DNA from: Candidatus Obscuribacterales bacterium
Lineage (GTDB): Bacteria; Cyanobacteriota; Vampirovibrionia; Obscuribacterales; Obscuribacteraceae
Assembly (NCBI GenBank): GCA_021732025.1
Contig: JAKFVU010000049.1
Span: 1 to 32,512, forward strand
Direction of reading: 5' to 3'
DNA length: 32,512 nt
Below the pieces are notes generated by a model. The model searched no databases. It saw only the letters and a program-made list of their open reading frames with translations, and was not told the DNA's origin. The translations under genes and the position numbers were made by a program. Below are positions 25,301-31,768 of this stretch, one piece after another. The first letter of the stretch is position 1; the number at the start of each line of letters is the position of its first letter.

Positions 25301-25512
25301 GTGCAGCTAGTAGGCATTCGCTGGGTACGGCAGTATGTGGCGGCATGATTTTCTCAACTGTGTTGAGCCTCTACTTTGTGCCGGTGATTTACCTTACCGT
25401 TGGGGCCATCCGTGACAAGGTCTCTGGCCGGGCCCGGGTGGCAAAGGTCGCAGAACCTTCTGCGGCAGCTCACGCCGTAACGGTTGATAGCAACGCTGAT
25501 GGGCATGATTAA
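22333..25512 (+). CDS. RND multidrug efflux permease (HAE1/AcrB type)
   Basis: A full-length (1059 residues) inner-membrane proton/drug antiporter with the RND duplicated layout: helix, large periplasmic porter loop, six helices, second loop, five helices. Seen: the N-terminal FFIRRPIFA signature, GLVVDDAIVVIENI with the proton-relay pair Asp409-Asp410, and GLASKNAILIVEFA with Lys935, the charge partner on the tenth helix. Substrates are probably hydrophobic drugs or solvents captured from the periplasm, but specificity is unreadable. The tail after the last helix is Ala/Lys-rich and ends in NADGHD. An outer-membrane channel is absent from the window, so a TolC-type partner must come from elsewhere. 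Control is probably by the divergent TetR gene. Confidence 0.96.
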   Translation: MFVDFFIRRPIFATVCALIIILAGAVSIPTLPLAEYPDISPPKVSVTSAYTGASAAVVESAVTTPLEQAINGAQSIKYITSTSGNDGTSTININFDLGRDVDLAAVDVQSRISSAQGRLPEEVKRTGVTVAKVSNSFVLAIGILTPDDRYSSQFLSNYADIYIKDALKRVKGVGDVRIFGERKYSMRLWLDPTKLVNKGVTPQDVVAAVGEQNVQVAAGQIGQAPLPPGQLFQMSIRAQGRLKNAEEFENIIIRNGSDGQLVRLKDVGRAELGAEDYGNVVRFRGKEAVGIGVFQRPGSNALEIASGVRAEMERLSKRFPPGMKHEFAFDTTLSVRESIKEVLITLAQAIGLVVLVIFVFLQSWRSTLIPVITIPVSLIGTFAVMKVLDFSINTLTLFGITLATGLVVDDAIVVIENITRFINEKHMSPRQAASEAMAEVTGAVIAISLVLGAVFVPVAFFPGTTGQLYKQFALTIAISVAISTFNALTLTPALSALWLKEGEHGGGKFFKPINWVIDSTRNFYTATLGLVLKVKPLVLIVFALLLGGTYWLSKEVPTAFIPNEDVGYFIVILQAPEGVSVNYTLNVLKKLEKELDKCPEIVSSFGIAGFSFSGTNPNNGIVFCSLKPWHDRHGEEHSLGGIINRLRGPFGAITEAMVIPVNPPAIQGLGNFGGFAFELQDLYGTDINRLAQTTMQIMMQGNQDKQLRGVFSTFTASSPQLIAEVLRDKARALNILIGDIFSTLQIFLGSQYVNDFDLGNRIYRVYVQADSMFRANPRNIDEFYVRSQTGQMVRMSNLVKIERTTAAQTINHYNLFRSAEVNGSTAPGVSSGQALAAMEALAKRVLPQGMSYEWSGISLEEKESGPQGTILFMLGIIVVFLVLAAQYESFVDPVIILLSVPLAMMGALLAQYLRHLDNDVFCQIGLVMLVGLASKNAILIVEFANHLKLSGMSPEEAVKGACETRFRPILMTSLAFVSGILPLVFATGAGAASRHSLGTAVCGGMIFSTVLSLYFVPVIYLTVGAIRDKVSGRARVAKVAEPSAAAHAVTVDSNADGHD

Positions 25513-25557
25513 AGCTGGTATTGAAGAAAGCTGCTATTGAAAAAAGCTGGTCTTTAA
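25511..25557. repeat. Three 16-bp tandem repeats at the end of the RND operon
   Basis: AAAGCTGGTATTGAA, AAAGCTGCTATTGAA and a degenerate AAAGCTGGTCTTTAA start at 25511, 25527 and 25543, exactly 16 bases apart. The first copy begins inside the pump stop codon. No reading frame or hairpin is associated. They look like slippage duplication. The remaining bases up to 25641 are A/T-rich and hold only the ribosome-binding site of the next gene. Confidence 0.65.
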
Positions 25558-25641
25558 AAAAATAATTTTTGCAATTGAACTTTTTTGAACAAGCTAACGT
25601 ATTAGTAGTCAATCAGGTTTTTTGCTGCCTTTGAGGTTTCG

Positions 25642-27324
25642 ATGAAAGCTTATTCATTGCTCAGCGTAATCACAGCCCTCAGTGTTGCCACCGGCTGGCA
25701 GTTTGCCCTTGTTGACTCTGGAGCCAGTGCGGCTGAGACCAGCGACAGGGTAGCTATAGGGCAAGATTCACAGACTGCTCAAATTGGTCATGTACTCAAT
25801 CGCCTCACTTATGGGCCTCGCCCGGGTGATTTCGAGAAGGTGCGCAGCTTAGGCGTGCAACAGTTTATACAAGCTCAGCTCAACCCAACCAGTATCGCCG
25901 AGTCTCCTAAGGTACTGGCCCAGTTAGAGCGGTCGGCCGCAGTTAGAACGGTGCCTTCCAGCGAACTCTTGCAGCAGTTTCAGATGGAAAAACAAGCGCG
26001 CAAGGCCGCTAAAGGAAAAACGGGCAAGGGCAAAGTTGCTGATGGAAACTTGGGAAATACACCCAATCCTAATAACCCAAATAACCCAAATAACCCTAAT
26101 AACTTTAATGGGCCGAGGGCAAACAATAACTTAGCGCGCCGCAAAGGCGGGGCCGTAATTAAAGAGTATGGTAAAAGGCGGGGTCAGGCTGGTACTGGCA
26201 TGACCAATATGCGCAATGAAGTTGAGTCAGGAGTAATCGAAACAAAAATTGTGCGGGCTGTTGAAAGCCCTAGGCAGCTTAACGAGATGATGGCAGATTT
26301 TTGGTTCAACCACTTCAATATTTCAATAGCCAAGGGTGTTGACCGGGTTTTAATTGGTCCATATGAAGAACAAGCACTGCGACCCTATTTGATGGGCAAC
26401 TTTCGCGAAATGCTGGGCGCTACAATGCATCACCCAGCCATGATGTTCTACCTAGATAACGCTCAGAATACTAAAGCTGGATATCAGGCAGCCAATCCGA
26501 AGAACAAGAAAAAAGGATTGAACGAGAACTATGCCCGCGAGCTACTTGAGTTGCATACCCTAGGTGTTGATGGTGGCTACTCGCAAAAAGATGTGATGGA
26601 GTTAGCGCGGGTTCTCACCGGTTGGGGCCTTCCTACGCTCCGCCGAAACACCGGTGCCAGCGGCTACTGGGCATCGTTTGACGAACAGCGCCACGACTTT
26701 GGCGATAAAGTCATTCTAGGTCAAACATTCAAAGGCACTGGTGCTAATGAAATCGAACAAGTGCTCGATATGCTCGCTCGCCACAACTCTACAGCCCATC
26801 ACTTAAGCTTCAAGTTGGCTCAGTATTTCGTCGATGATAATCCACCGCCGGCTTTGGTGGACAAGTTGGCGACAAGCTACAAACAATCTGGTGGCAATAT
26901 AAAAGCAGTGCTTAATACGCTGTTTGCTAGCCAAGAATTTTGGGAGACAAAATATCAGAACAACAAATTCAAGAGTCCATTTCACTATCTGGTTTCTTCT
27001 CTGCGAGCGACAGGTGCCTCTATTCGCCAGCCTAAGCAACTATCCGCTTTTCTTAAAATACAAGGACAACCACTCTATGCTTGTCTCACTCCAGATGGAT
27101 ACAAGAATACCAAAGAGGCCTGGCTCAACCCTGATGGCTTGCTTAAGCGCATGGATTTTGCTGTGCGCTTAGCCGACTCGGGTTCCGCTGCCGATTATCA
27201 ATCGGTATTGGGCACCGTAAACGGTGGCAAGTTGTCGCCCCAAACTAAACAAGCCATTGATAAAGCTCCGCCTGATCAGCGGGTCGCAGCACTTATTGGT
27301 AGTCCTGAATTTATGAATTATTGA
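25642..27324 (+). CDS. Exported DUF1800-family protein
   Basis: A 560-residue protein with a Sec signal peptide (MKAYSLLSVITALSVATGWQ, cleavage near ASA-AE). DUF1800 landmarks are present: HVLNRLTYGPRPGDFEKV near 50, MMADFWFNHFNI near 215, GNFREMLGATMHHPAMMFYLDN, NENYARELLELHTLGV and VLTGWG. The family is of unknown biochemical function and is usually encoded beside DUF1501, as here. An insertion at about 115-180, absent from the conserved core, is Lys/Gly-rich and contains an Asn-Pro-Asn repeat. GAGGT stands 5 bases before the ATG. The stop is 10 bp before the DUF1501 gene. The pair is presumed to act together outside the cytoplasm. Confidence 0.92.
   Translation: MKAYSLLSVITALSVATGWQFALVDSGASAAETSDRVAIGQDSQTAQIGHVLNRLTYGPRPGDFEKVRSLGVQQFIQAQLNPTSIAESPKVLAQLERSAAVRTVPSSELLQQFQMEKQARKAAKGKTGKGKVADGNLGNTPNPNNPNNPNNPNNFNGPRANNNLARRKGGAVIKEYGKRRGQAGTGMTNMRNEVESGVIETKIVRAVESPRQLNEMMADFWFNHFNISIAKGVDRVLIGPYEEQALRPYLMGNFREMLGATMHHPAMMFYLDNAQNTKAGYQAANPKNKKKGLNENYARELLELHTLGVDGGYSQKDVMELARVLTGWGLPTLRRNTGASGYWASFDEQRHDFGDKVILGQTFKGTGANEIEQVLDMLARHNSTAHHLSFKLAQYFVDDNPPPALVDKLATSYKQSGGNIKAVLNTLFASQEFWETKYQNNKFKSPFHYLVSSLRATGASIRQPKQLSAFLKIQGQPLYACLTPDGYKNTKEAWLNPDGLLKRMDFAVRLADSGSAADYQSVLGTVNGGKLSPQTKQAIDKAPPDQRVAALIGSPEFMNY
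26065..26103 (+). repeat. Asn-Pro-Asn coding microsatellite
   Basis: A 9-base unit (AATAACCCA and variants) repeats about four times within the DUF1800 gene, encoding NPNNPNNPNNPNN. The period keeps the frame. It probably forms a flexible linker in the insertion and is expected to vary in length between strains. Confidence 0.8.
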
Positions 27325-27334
27325 GGAAAACGAA

Positions 27335-28633
27335 ATGAATCGTCGAGATTTTCTAAAAGCGGCATTGCTCTCGCCTCTAGTTTTTCCGCTAATCGGTCAG
27401 CAGGGTTGGGCATATAAAAGTGCCAATGAAGATTTTGGGGCGCAGAAGTTGATTGTTGTGCTCTTGCGGGGCGGCATTGATGGTCTCAATGTTGTGGCCC
27501 CATATGGTGACAATCGATATAAACAGATTAGACCAACCATTGGCATGTCCCGTGCGTCGGGTCTGCTTGACCTAGATGGCTATTGGGGGATGCATCCGTC
27601 GTTAGCCCCTCTCAGCCCACTTTGGGCTAATCATTCGCTAGCCTTTGTTCATGCTTGTGGATCTCCAGACAAAACGCGCAGTCACTTTGATGCTCAAGAC
27701 TATATGGAGTCTGGTGTACCAGGGCAAAAAGCCACAAGCACAGGCTGGATGAACCGACTGGTAGGACAGCTTCCATCTAAGAATTCGGCTTTGCAGGCAA
27801 TTAGCTTGGGGCCAGTGCTTCCGCGCATTTTTGCAGGGCCTAGTGCAATTGCCACGATTGAAAAATCTGGCAATAAGGGAGCAGGAAAAGGGGCAAAGCG
27901 AATGGGGCGACGCTTGCAAAATCAGCCCACTAACGGTGACGTACCAAGTGTCTTCACGGCCATGTATGGTGGACGCAACGACGACATGTCTAAAGCTTTT
28001 GCCTCAGGGAGATCGGCTCGTAACAAGGTTAATGCGATTATGAGCGAGGCTGCTGCCCAACCGCCAGAGACCATGGAGGCCATGACCAAAGAGCAAATAA
28101 TTGCTAATCGCGGCGCTCTCACGCCCAAGTCGACACCTGAATTCGGTAAACAATTAGCTACGCTATTCACGAAAGATCCGACTGTGCAAGTGGCTTTCGT
28201 TGACTTCGGTGGTTGGGATACCCATGTGCGCGAAGGTGCTGAACAGGGTCAGTTAGCAAACCTCTTGCAGCCTCTAGCGGGTGGTCTGGCTGATCTCGTG
28301 CGCGGTTTAGGACCGGTCTATAACAATACGACCATTGTGGTTATGTCAGAATTCGGCCGTACAGCTAGAGAAAATGGCAATGGTGGCACTGACCATGGCC
28401 ATGGCAATGCCATGTGGTTGATGGGTGGCACTGTGCCCGGCGGTAAGGTCTATGGCCGTTTTGGTGGCCTAGCTGACAATCAGTTAAATGAGGCTCGAGA
28501 CCTGCCCACTTCTACCGATTTTAGAGCAGTGGTGAGCTCTATAGTTAGCAGCCGTTTAGGCTTATCGAGCAAGCAGATGGCTAGCGTTTTTCCCGGTTAT
28601 CAATTTACAGGCAACCCCTTTATTCAAGGGTAA
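27335..28633 (+). CDS. Tat-exported DUF1501-family protein
   Basis: A 432-residue member of the DUF1501 (sulfatase/alkaline-phosphatase-like fold) family. The N-terminus MNRRDFLKAALLSPLVFPL is a twin-arginine signal (RRxFLK), so the protein is likely to be folded, perhaps with a cofactor or metal, before export. Core motifs: LIVVLLRGGIDGLNVVAPYGD, HPSLAPL, FGGWDTHV, VVMSEFGRTARENG and GGTDHGHGNAMWLMGG, the last holding the Asp/His cluster expected at a metal site. A basic insertion (GNKGAGKGAKRMGRR) lies around 185-200. It follows DUF1800 by 10 bp and precedes the EF-hand gene by 12 bp. Reaction and substrate are unknown for the family. Confidence 0.93.
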   Translation: MNRRDFLKAALLSPLVFPLIGQQGWAYKSANEDFGAQKLIVVLLRGGIDGLNVVAPYGDNRYKQIRPTIGMSRASGLLDLDGYWGMHPSLAPLSPLWANHSLAFVHACGSPDKTRSHFDAQDYMESGVPGQKATSTGWMNRLVGQLPSKNSALQAISLGPVLPRIFAGPSAIATIEKSGNKGAGKGAKRMGRRLQNQPTNGDVPSVFTAMYGGRNDDMSKAFASGRSARNKVNAIMSEAAAQPPETMEAMTKEQIIANRGALTPKSTPEFGKQLATLFTKDPTVQVAFVDFGGWDTHVREGAEQGQLANLLQPLAGGLADLVRGLGPVYNNTTIVVMSEFGRTARENGNGGTDHGHGNAMWLMGGTVPGGKVYGRFGGLADNQLNEARDLPTSTDFRAVVSSIVSSRLGLSSKQMASVFPGYQFTGNPFIQG

Positions 28634-28645
28634 TGGAGAATTCGA

Positions 28646-29179
28646 ATGAAGTTTCAAGAGACACTACTTGCCCTTAGTTTGCTTGTAATAGGCTTGGTAT
28701 CTTGCCAGCCAGCCATAGCCCAAGGCAATAATGACTATGCTCCTAGTAGCGCACCACAACTAGAAACCCCTGGGTCACTGCCACCGCCAGCAGCTGAGAG
28801 TGCCGGAGTTGCTAGTGGCGGTCAAAAGAGACATCATGGTAAAGGCCATAAGGGCAAAGGTGGCGGCAAAGCGGCAAATCCGCAGAAGCGGCAACAGATG
28901 ATGGCTCGCTTTGATACTAATGGTGATGGCATGCTCGATGATACTGAGCGCGCTGCTGCTAAAGCAATGCGGGGCCAAGGCAAAGCCGGCGGCGGCAAGA
29001 GGCATGGTGGTAAATCTGCTAACCCCGCCGATAAGGCTGCTAGAAAGCAGAAGATGATGGCCCGTTTCGATACCAATGGAGACGGTCAGCTTGACGCTAC
29101 AGAGAAAGCTTCGCTTCAAGCCTTTAGAGAACAGCGGCGCCAAAAGAGAATGCAGCGTCAAGGTGGCGGCGCTCAATAA
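28646..29179 (+). CDS. Exported protein with two EF-hand calcium-binding loops
   Basis: A 177-residue protein with an N-terminal signal. Residues 17-20 (LVSC) could serve as a lipobox, or signal peptidase I could cut after AIA at 23-25. Two canonical 12-residue EF loops are present: DTNGDGMLDDTE (90-101) and DTNGDGQLDATE (142-153). Each is preceded by MMARF, so the protein arose by internal duplication. The linker regions are very rich in Gly, Lys and His (HHGKGHKGKGGGK). Calcium binding outside the cytoplasm is expected. It is the third gene of the DUF1800-DUF1501 operon, which suggests the complex is Ca-dependent or matrix-associated (inference). It ends 13 bp from the convergent TPR gene. 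Confidence 0.9.
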   Translation: MKFQETLLALSLLVIGLVSCQPAIAQGNNDYAPSSAPQLETPGSLPPPAAESAGVASGGQKRHHGKGHKGKGGGKAANPQKRQQMMARFDTNGDGMLDDTERAAAKAMRGQGKAGGGKRHGGKSANPADKAARKQKMMARFDTNGDGQLDATEKASLQAFREQRRQKRMQRQGGGAQ

Positions 29180-29192
29180 CCAGCCTAGTTTC

Positions 29193-29804
29193 TTACCGAG
29201 ACAGTTGCTTTGAGCGCTCAATATCTCTGTTGTAGGCCCCAGTGTTGCCTAGCTTTTTAAAGGCTTGAGCCCTGTTCCAGTAGAAATTGCTTTTTTTGTC
29301 ATCAAGCTTGATGGCACGATCAAAATCGCGAATTGCTTCCTTGATAGAGCCGATGTTAGTAAATGAGCAGCCCCTATTGTTGAGGGCAGCGGCATTTTTT
29401 GGATTGAGTTTCAATGCTTGGCTAAAATCATCGATTGCTTTCTGCTCATTGCCCAGTTGGCTCCACGAGCGGCCGCGGTTGTTGAAAGCGATAGCGTAGT
29501 TGGGGTTAAGTTCAATGGCTCGGGTGTAGTCGTTTATAGCTCGTTTGAACTGGCCAAAGTGGTGAGTCGCGTATCCTCTGTTATTGAGGGCCTCCCAGTT
29601 CGCTGGAGTCTCTTCTAGGATGAGGTCGTATAGTTCGGTAGCCTTGACCCAATTCTCGCTATCTAGGGCCTGCTGAGCACTGTTTAGCGCAGCTTCCATG
29701 GGCGTCACAAGGGCTGGTGTTGGGCTTGGCGTGATTACTTCTGAACCTTTTTCAGCAGAAGTGGCTTGGGCGATGGCCAATGAGACTGATGAGGCCCTTG
29801 CCAT
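29193..29804 (-). CDS. TPR-repeat protein, probably exported
   Basis: From the ATG at 29804 the product is 203 residues with about four consecutive TPR units (WVKATELYDLILEETPANW, ALNNRGYATHHFGQFKRAI, AFNNRGRSWSQLGNEQKAI, ALNNRGCSFTNIGSIKEAI), which form a protein-binding superhelix. The frame stays open upstream to a TAA at 29883-29885, and the extra residues (MTLSAKFIPKLIVASCIFSL then NLKPAMARA) form a convincing signal peptide. They could be initiated at an ATT codon (29877-29879) with AGGT five bases upstream. The real gene may therefore end at 29879, giving 228 residues. No role beyond scaffolding can be assigned. Confidence 0.88.
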   Translation of the reverse strand: MARASSVSLAIAQATSAEKGSEVITPSPTPALVTPMEAALNSAQQALDSENWVKATELYDLILEETPANWEALNNRGYATHHFGQFKRAINDYTRAIELNPNYAIAFNNRGRSWSQLGNEQKAIDDFSQALKLNPKNAAALNNRGCSFTNIGSIKEAIRDFDRAIKLDDKKSNFYWNRAQAFKKLGNTGAYNRDIERSKQLSR

Positions 29805-29879
29805 TGCTGGTTTCAGATTGAGGCTGAAAATGCAGCTAGCGACAATTAGTTTCGGGATAAATTTTGCGGAGAGAGTAAT

Positions 29880-30426
29880 GGTTTACCTGCCTAGAAAATA
29901 CAAATCAAATGCCAGAAATCAAATCAATTTTCAAAGAAATACTATAGCGAAAGTATATCGCCTGCAAAATGTCCACTACCTTTCATGGTTACAGCTGAGA
30001 TAGGTGGCTCACCTTGGAAACCTTGCTCCCTCGGCCTCATTACAACGGTGGTTTACCCATGGCATTGCTCTGATAGCTCATAAACACGGACGTTTGGGAT
30101 TTGCTCAACTTCTAGGTTGACCTAGGCTAGCGTCAGCGCTTGACAGCTAGATAATCGAAAGCTTAGCTAGGAAACAGCGAAGCGCACCATATATTGCTGA
30201 TTTTCACTGTCTAGAGTTGTTAGAAATAGCTGTATTTCTTTTCTTCTCAATAAACACTCGAATCAAGCAAACAGTAAAAATATATAGCTTTCACCTTTAG
30301 CCAACTTACACAGAATCTGTGTCGTCGTTGATTGCTTTCGGTGTGCTCGATTTTCGTTTGTGTTTATTCGAGATAACTGATTACTGGCTGCTCCGCTAGC
30401 TAGTCACTAACCACAGGAGACACATC
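29880..30426. other. Intergenic region without a supported gene, with several dyads
   Basis: About 550 bases with no coding frame I can support. It contains the inverted repeat CTAGG-TTGA-CCTAG (30112-30125), a perfect 15-base palindrome around one centre base (30308-30322), and the inverted pair AATAAACAC (30249-30257) and GTGTTTATT (30360-30368), 102 bases apart. The AT-rich stretch before 30290 could hold promoters in either direction. The last bases supply the AGGAG site of the next gene. Base composition rises sharply in G+C right after this region. Confidence 0.5.
30308..30322. promoter_or_regulatory. 15-bp perfect dyad, candidate operator
   Basis: ACACAGA-A-TCTGTGT is a perfect 7-base inverted repeat with one centre base, about 105 bp before the start of the small membrane protein gene. 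Its size suits a dimeric regulator site. No regulator gene is adjacent, so the binding protein is unknown. Confidence 0.35.
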
Positions 30427-30885
30427 ATGTGGAATCCATTCCGAATATTCTTTGTCAAGCAAGATCTGCCGTCTGATGCCAAAGACACAGATTCTTACTT
30501 CGAAAAACTGATCAAGTACATTCCCGCTGACATTGTCGCTGCATGGCTCGCCATCGACGGCATTCTCAAAGACCAAACAATCAATCCGCCCTGGTTGGTG
30601 TGGAGTGTCTTTGCCTTTCTCACCGTGCTTACGCCGCTCTACGTCGTCTACATGAAGACCGACCCTCCAGGTTTTGGTCCGACCAAGACTTTTCACTGGA
30701 TGGCATCGACGCTGGCATTCGTCGTTTTCATCTTCGCCCTGGGCGGCCCTTTCGCGCTGACTTTTTCCTGGTATCGACCGCTTTACGGCACAGTTGTTCT
30801 CATTCTGACGACCCTCCTGCTGCCGCTCTTTGAGCGCTTCTTCACTCGGCAATTGCCTTCTGTTCCACCTCCTCCGAAGAAATAA
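30427..30885 (+). CDS. Small polytopic membrane protein, unrecognised
   Basis: A 152-residue protein with a polar start (MWNPFRIFFVKQDLPSDAK), then three or four hydrophobic segments: about 31-47 (KYIPADIVAAWLAIDGIL, weak), 55-77, 88-112 and 118-138, and a Pro/Lys tail (VPPPPKK). AGGAG lies 7 bases before the ATG. The gene stands 35 bp before a GH25 lysozyme lacking a signal peptide, so a holin-like or export role for the lysozyme is possible. It is longer than most holins and shows no holin motif I know. Third codon positions favour G/C more than in genes to the left. Confidence 0.8.
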   Translation: MWNPFRIFFVKQDLPSDAKDTDSYFEKLIKYIPADIVAAWLAIDGILKDQTINPPWLVWSVFAFLTVLTPLYVVYMKTDPPGFGPTKTFHWMASTLAFVVFIFALGGPFALTFSWYRPLYGTVVLILTTLLLPLFERFFTRQLPSVPPPPKK

Positions 30886-30920
30886 ATTGGCTGCGAGCCA
30901 AACAAAGCAGGTACGAAATA

Positions 30921-31712
30921 ATGAGACAAGACAATTACCGCGGGTTTGATGACGAAGTAGATGGCTGTGCCGTCTGCCTCCCTTGCCAAACCCGGCCGTT
31001 TAAGGCAACTTCCGCACAGAACGTCAACACCCTCTTCGGTATCGACGTTTCTCACCACCAGGGCATCATCGACTGGAAGAAAGTCAAAGCCGCTGGCGTT
31101 CAGTTCGTCTTCTTGAAGGCCACTGAAGGCGAGACCTTTGTCGACAAGCGATACGCCAGCAATCGCGCCGGCGCTAAAGCCGTAGGCATCCCCTGTGGTG
31201 CTTATCACTTCTTCCGCCCCAAGGCCTCGACCACGGCCCAAATCAACAACTTCGTCAAGACTGTGGGCAAGCTGCAGCCTGGCGACCTTCCGCCGGTACT
31301 CGACATCGAAGTGCCGGAAGACTGGAAAGACATCGCTGTCAAAGCGCGCGTGCAGATGATTCTTGATTGGCTCAACGCCGTCGAGAAGAAGCTGGGTGTC
31401 AAGCCTCTGGTCTACATCAACAACCCGATGGCACGCGACGAGCTGGCTTCTGCTGCCGAACTCGGCAACTACAAGCTCTGGCTCGCTCACTACACCGATC
31501 GCCCTGCCCCGCGTGTTCCTGCCCCTTGGGCCGGTTGGACGTTCTGGCAGTACAGTGAAAACGGTGTTGTCGACGGCGTGTCCTCACAGGCCTGCGACAT
31601 GAACCGCTTTGCCGGTACCAGCGCAGATCTGCAGCGCCTGCTTGTGCCCGCCAGCAGCGGTCGCATCCGGCGCAAAATTATCAGTGTTCTCTCGCGCATT
31701 CTGCGGGTGTGA
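30921..31712 (+). CDS. GH25-family lysozyme without signal peptide
   Basis: A peptidoglycan muramidase of the glycoside hydrolase 25 family, 263 residues. Seen: GIDVSHHQGIIDW with Asp42; FVFLKATEG; AYHFFRP; the catalytic pair Asp128 and Glu130 in PPVLDIEVPE; LWLAHY; and WQYSENGVVDGV, then DMNRF. The N-terminus is hydrophilic and holds Cys16, Cys19 and Cys22 (CAVCLPC) instead of a signal peptide, as in phage endolysins. The C-terminus is basic (GRIRRKIISVLSRILRV) and could bind membrane or cell wall. AGGT precedes the ATG. It lies 35 bp after a small membrane protein and its stop overlaps the region just before the repeat lipoprotein. Release through a holin-like partner or lysis is inferred. 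Confidence 0.92.
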   Translation: MRQDNYRGFDDEVDGCAVCLPCQTRPFKATSAQNVNTLFGIDVSHHQGIIDWKKVKAAGVQFVFLKATEGETFVDKRYASNRAGAKAVGIPCGAYHFFRPKASTTAQINNFVKTVGKLQPGDLPPVLDIEVPEDWKDIAVKARVQMILDWLNAVEKKLGVKPLVYINNPMARDELASAAELGNYKLWLAHYTDRPAPRVPAPWAGWTFWQYSENGVVDGVSSQACDMNRFAGTSADLQRLLVPASSGRIRRKIISVLSRILRV

Positions 31713-31768
31713 CACTAAAAAAGGCGTACCCGATTGGCGGGCACGCAAGAGATAGAAAAACGGACTTT

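Noticed and set aside
26065..26103. Short tandem repeats that might suggest a CRISPR array
   Set aside because: The 9-base units are contiguous, lie in frame within DUF1800 and have no spacers.
28775..29221. 148-codon minus-strand frame over the EF-hand gene
   Set aside because: Low-complexity antisense of the Gly/Lys-rich coding region; the plus frame has two EF loops.
30400..30852. 150-codon minus-strand frame opposite the small membrane protein
   Set aside because: Highly charged, domain-free, and fully overlapped by a gene with a strong AGGAG site and membrane helices.
30783..31490. Long (235-codon) open frame on the minus strand opposite the lysozyme
   Set aside because: It mirrors a clear GH25 gene in G+C-biased sequence, has no recognisable domain or ribosome-binding site, and its product is rich in residues expected from antisense codons.
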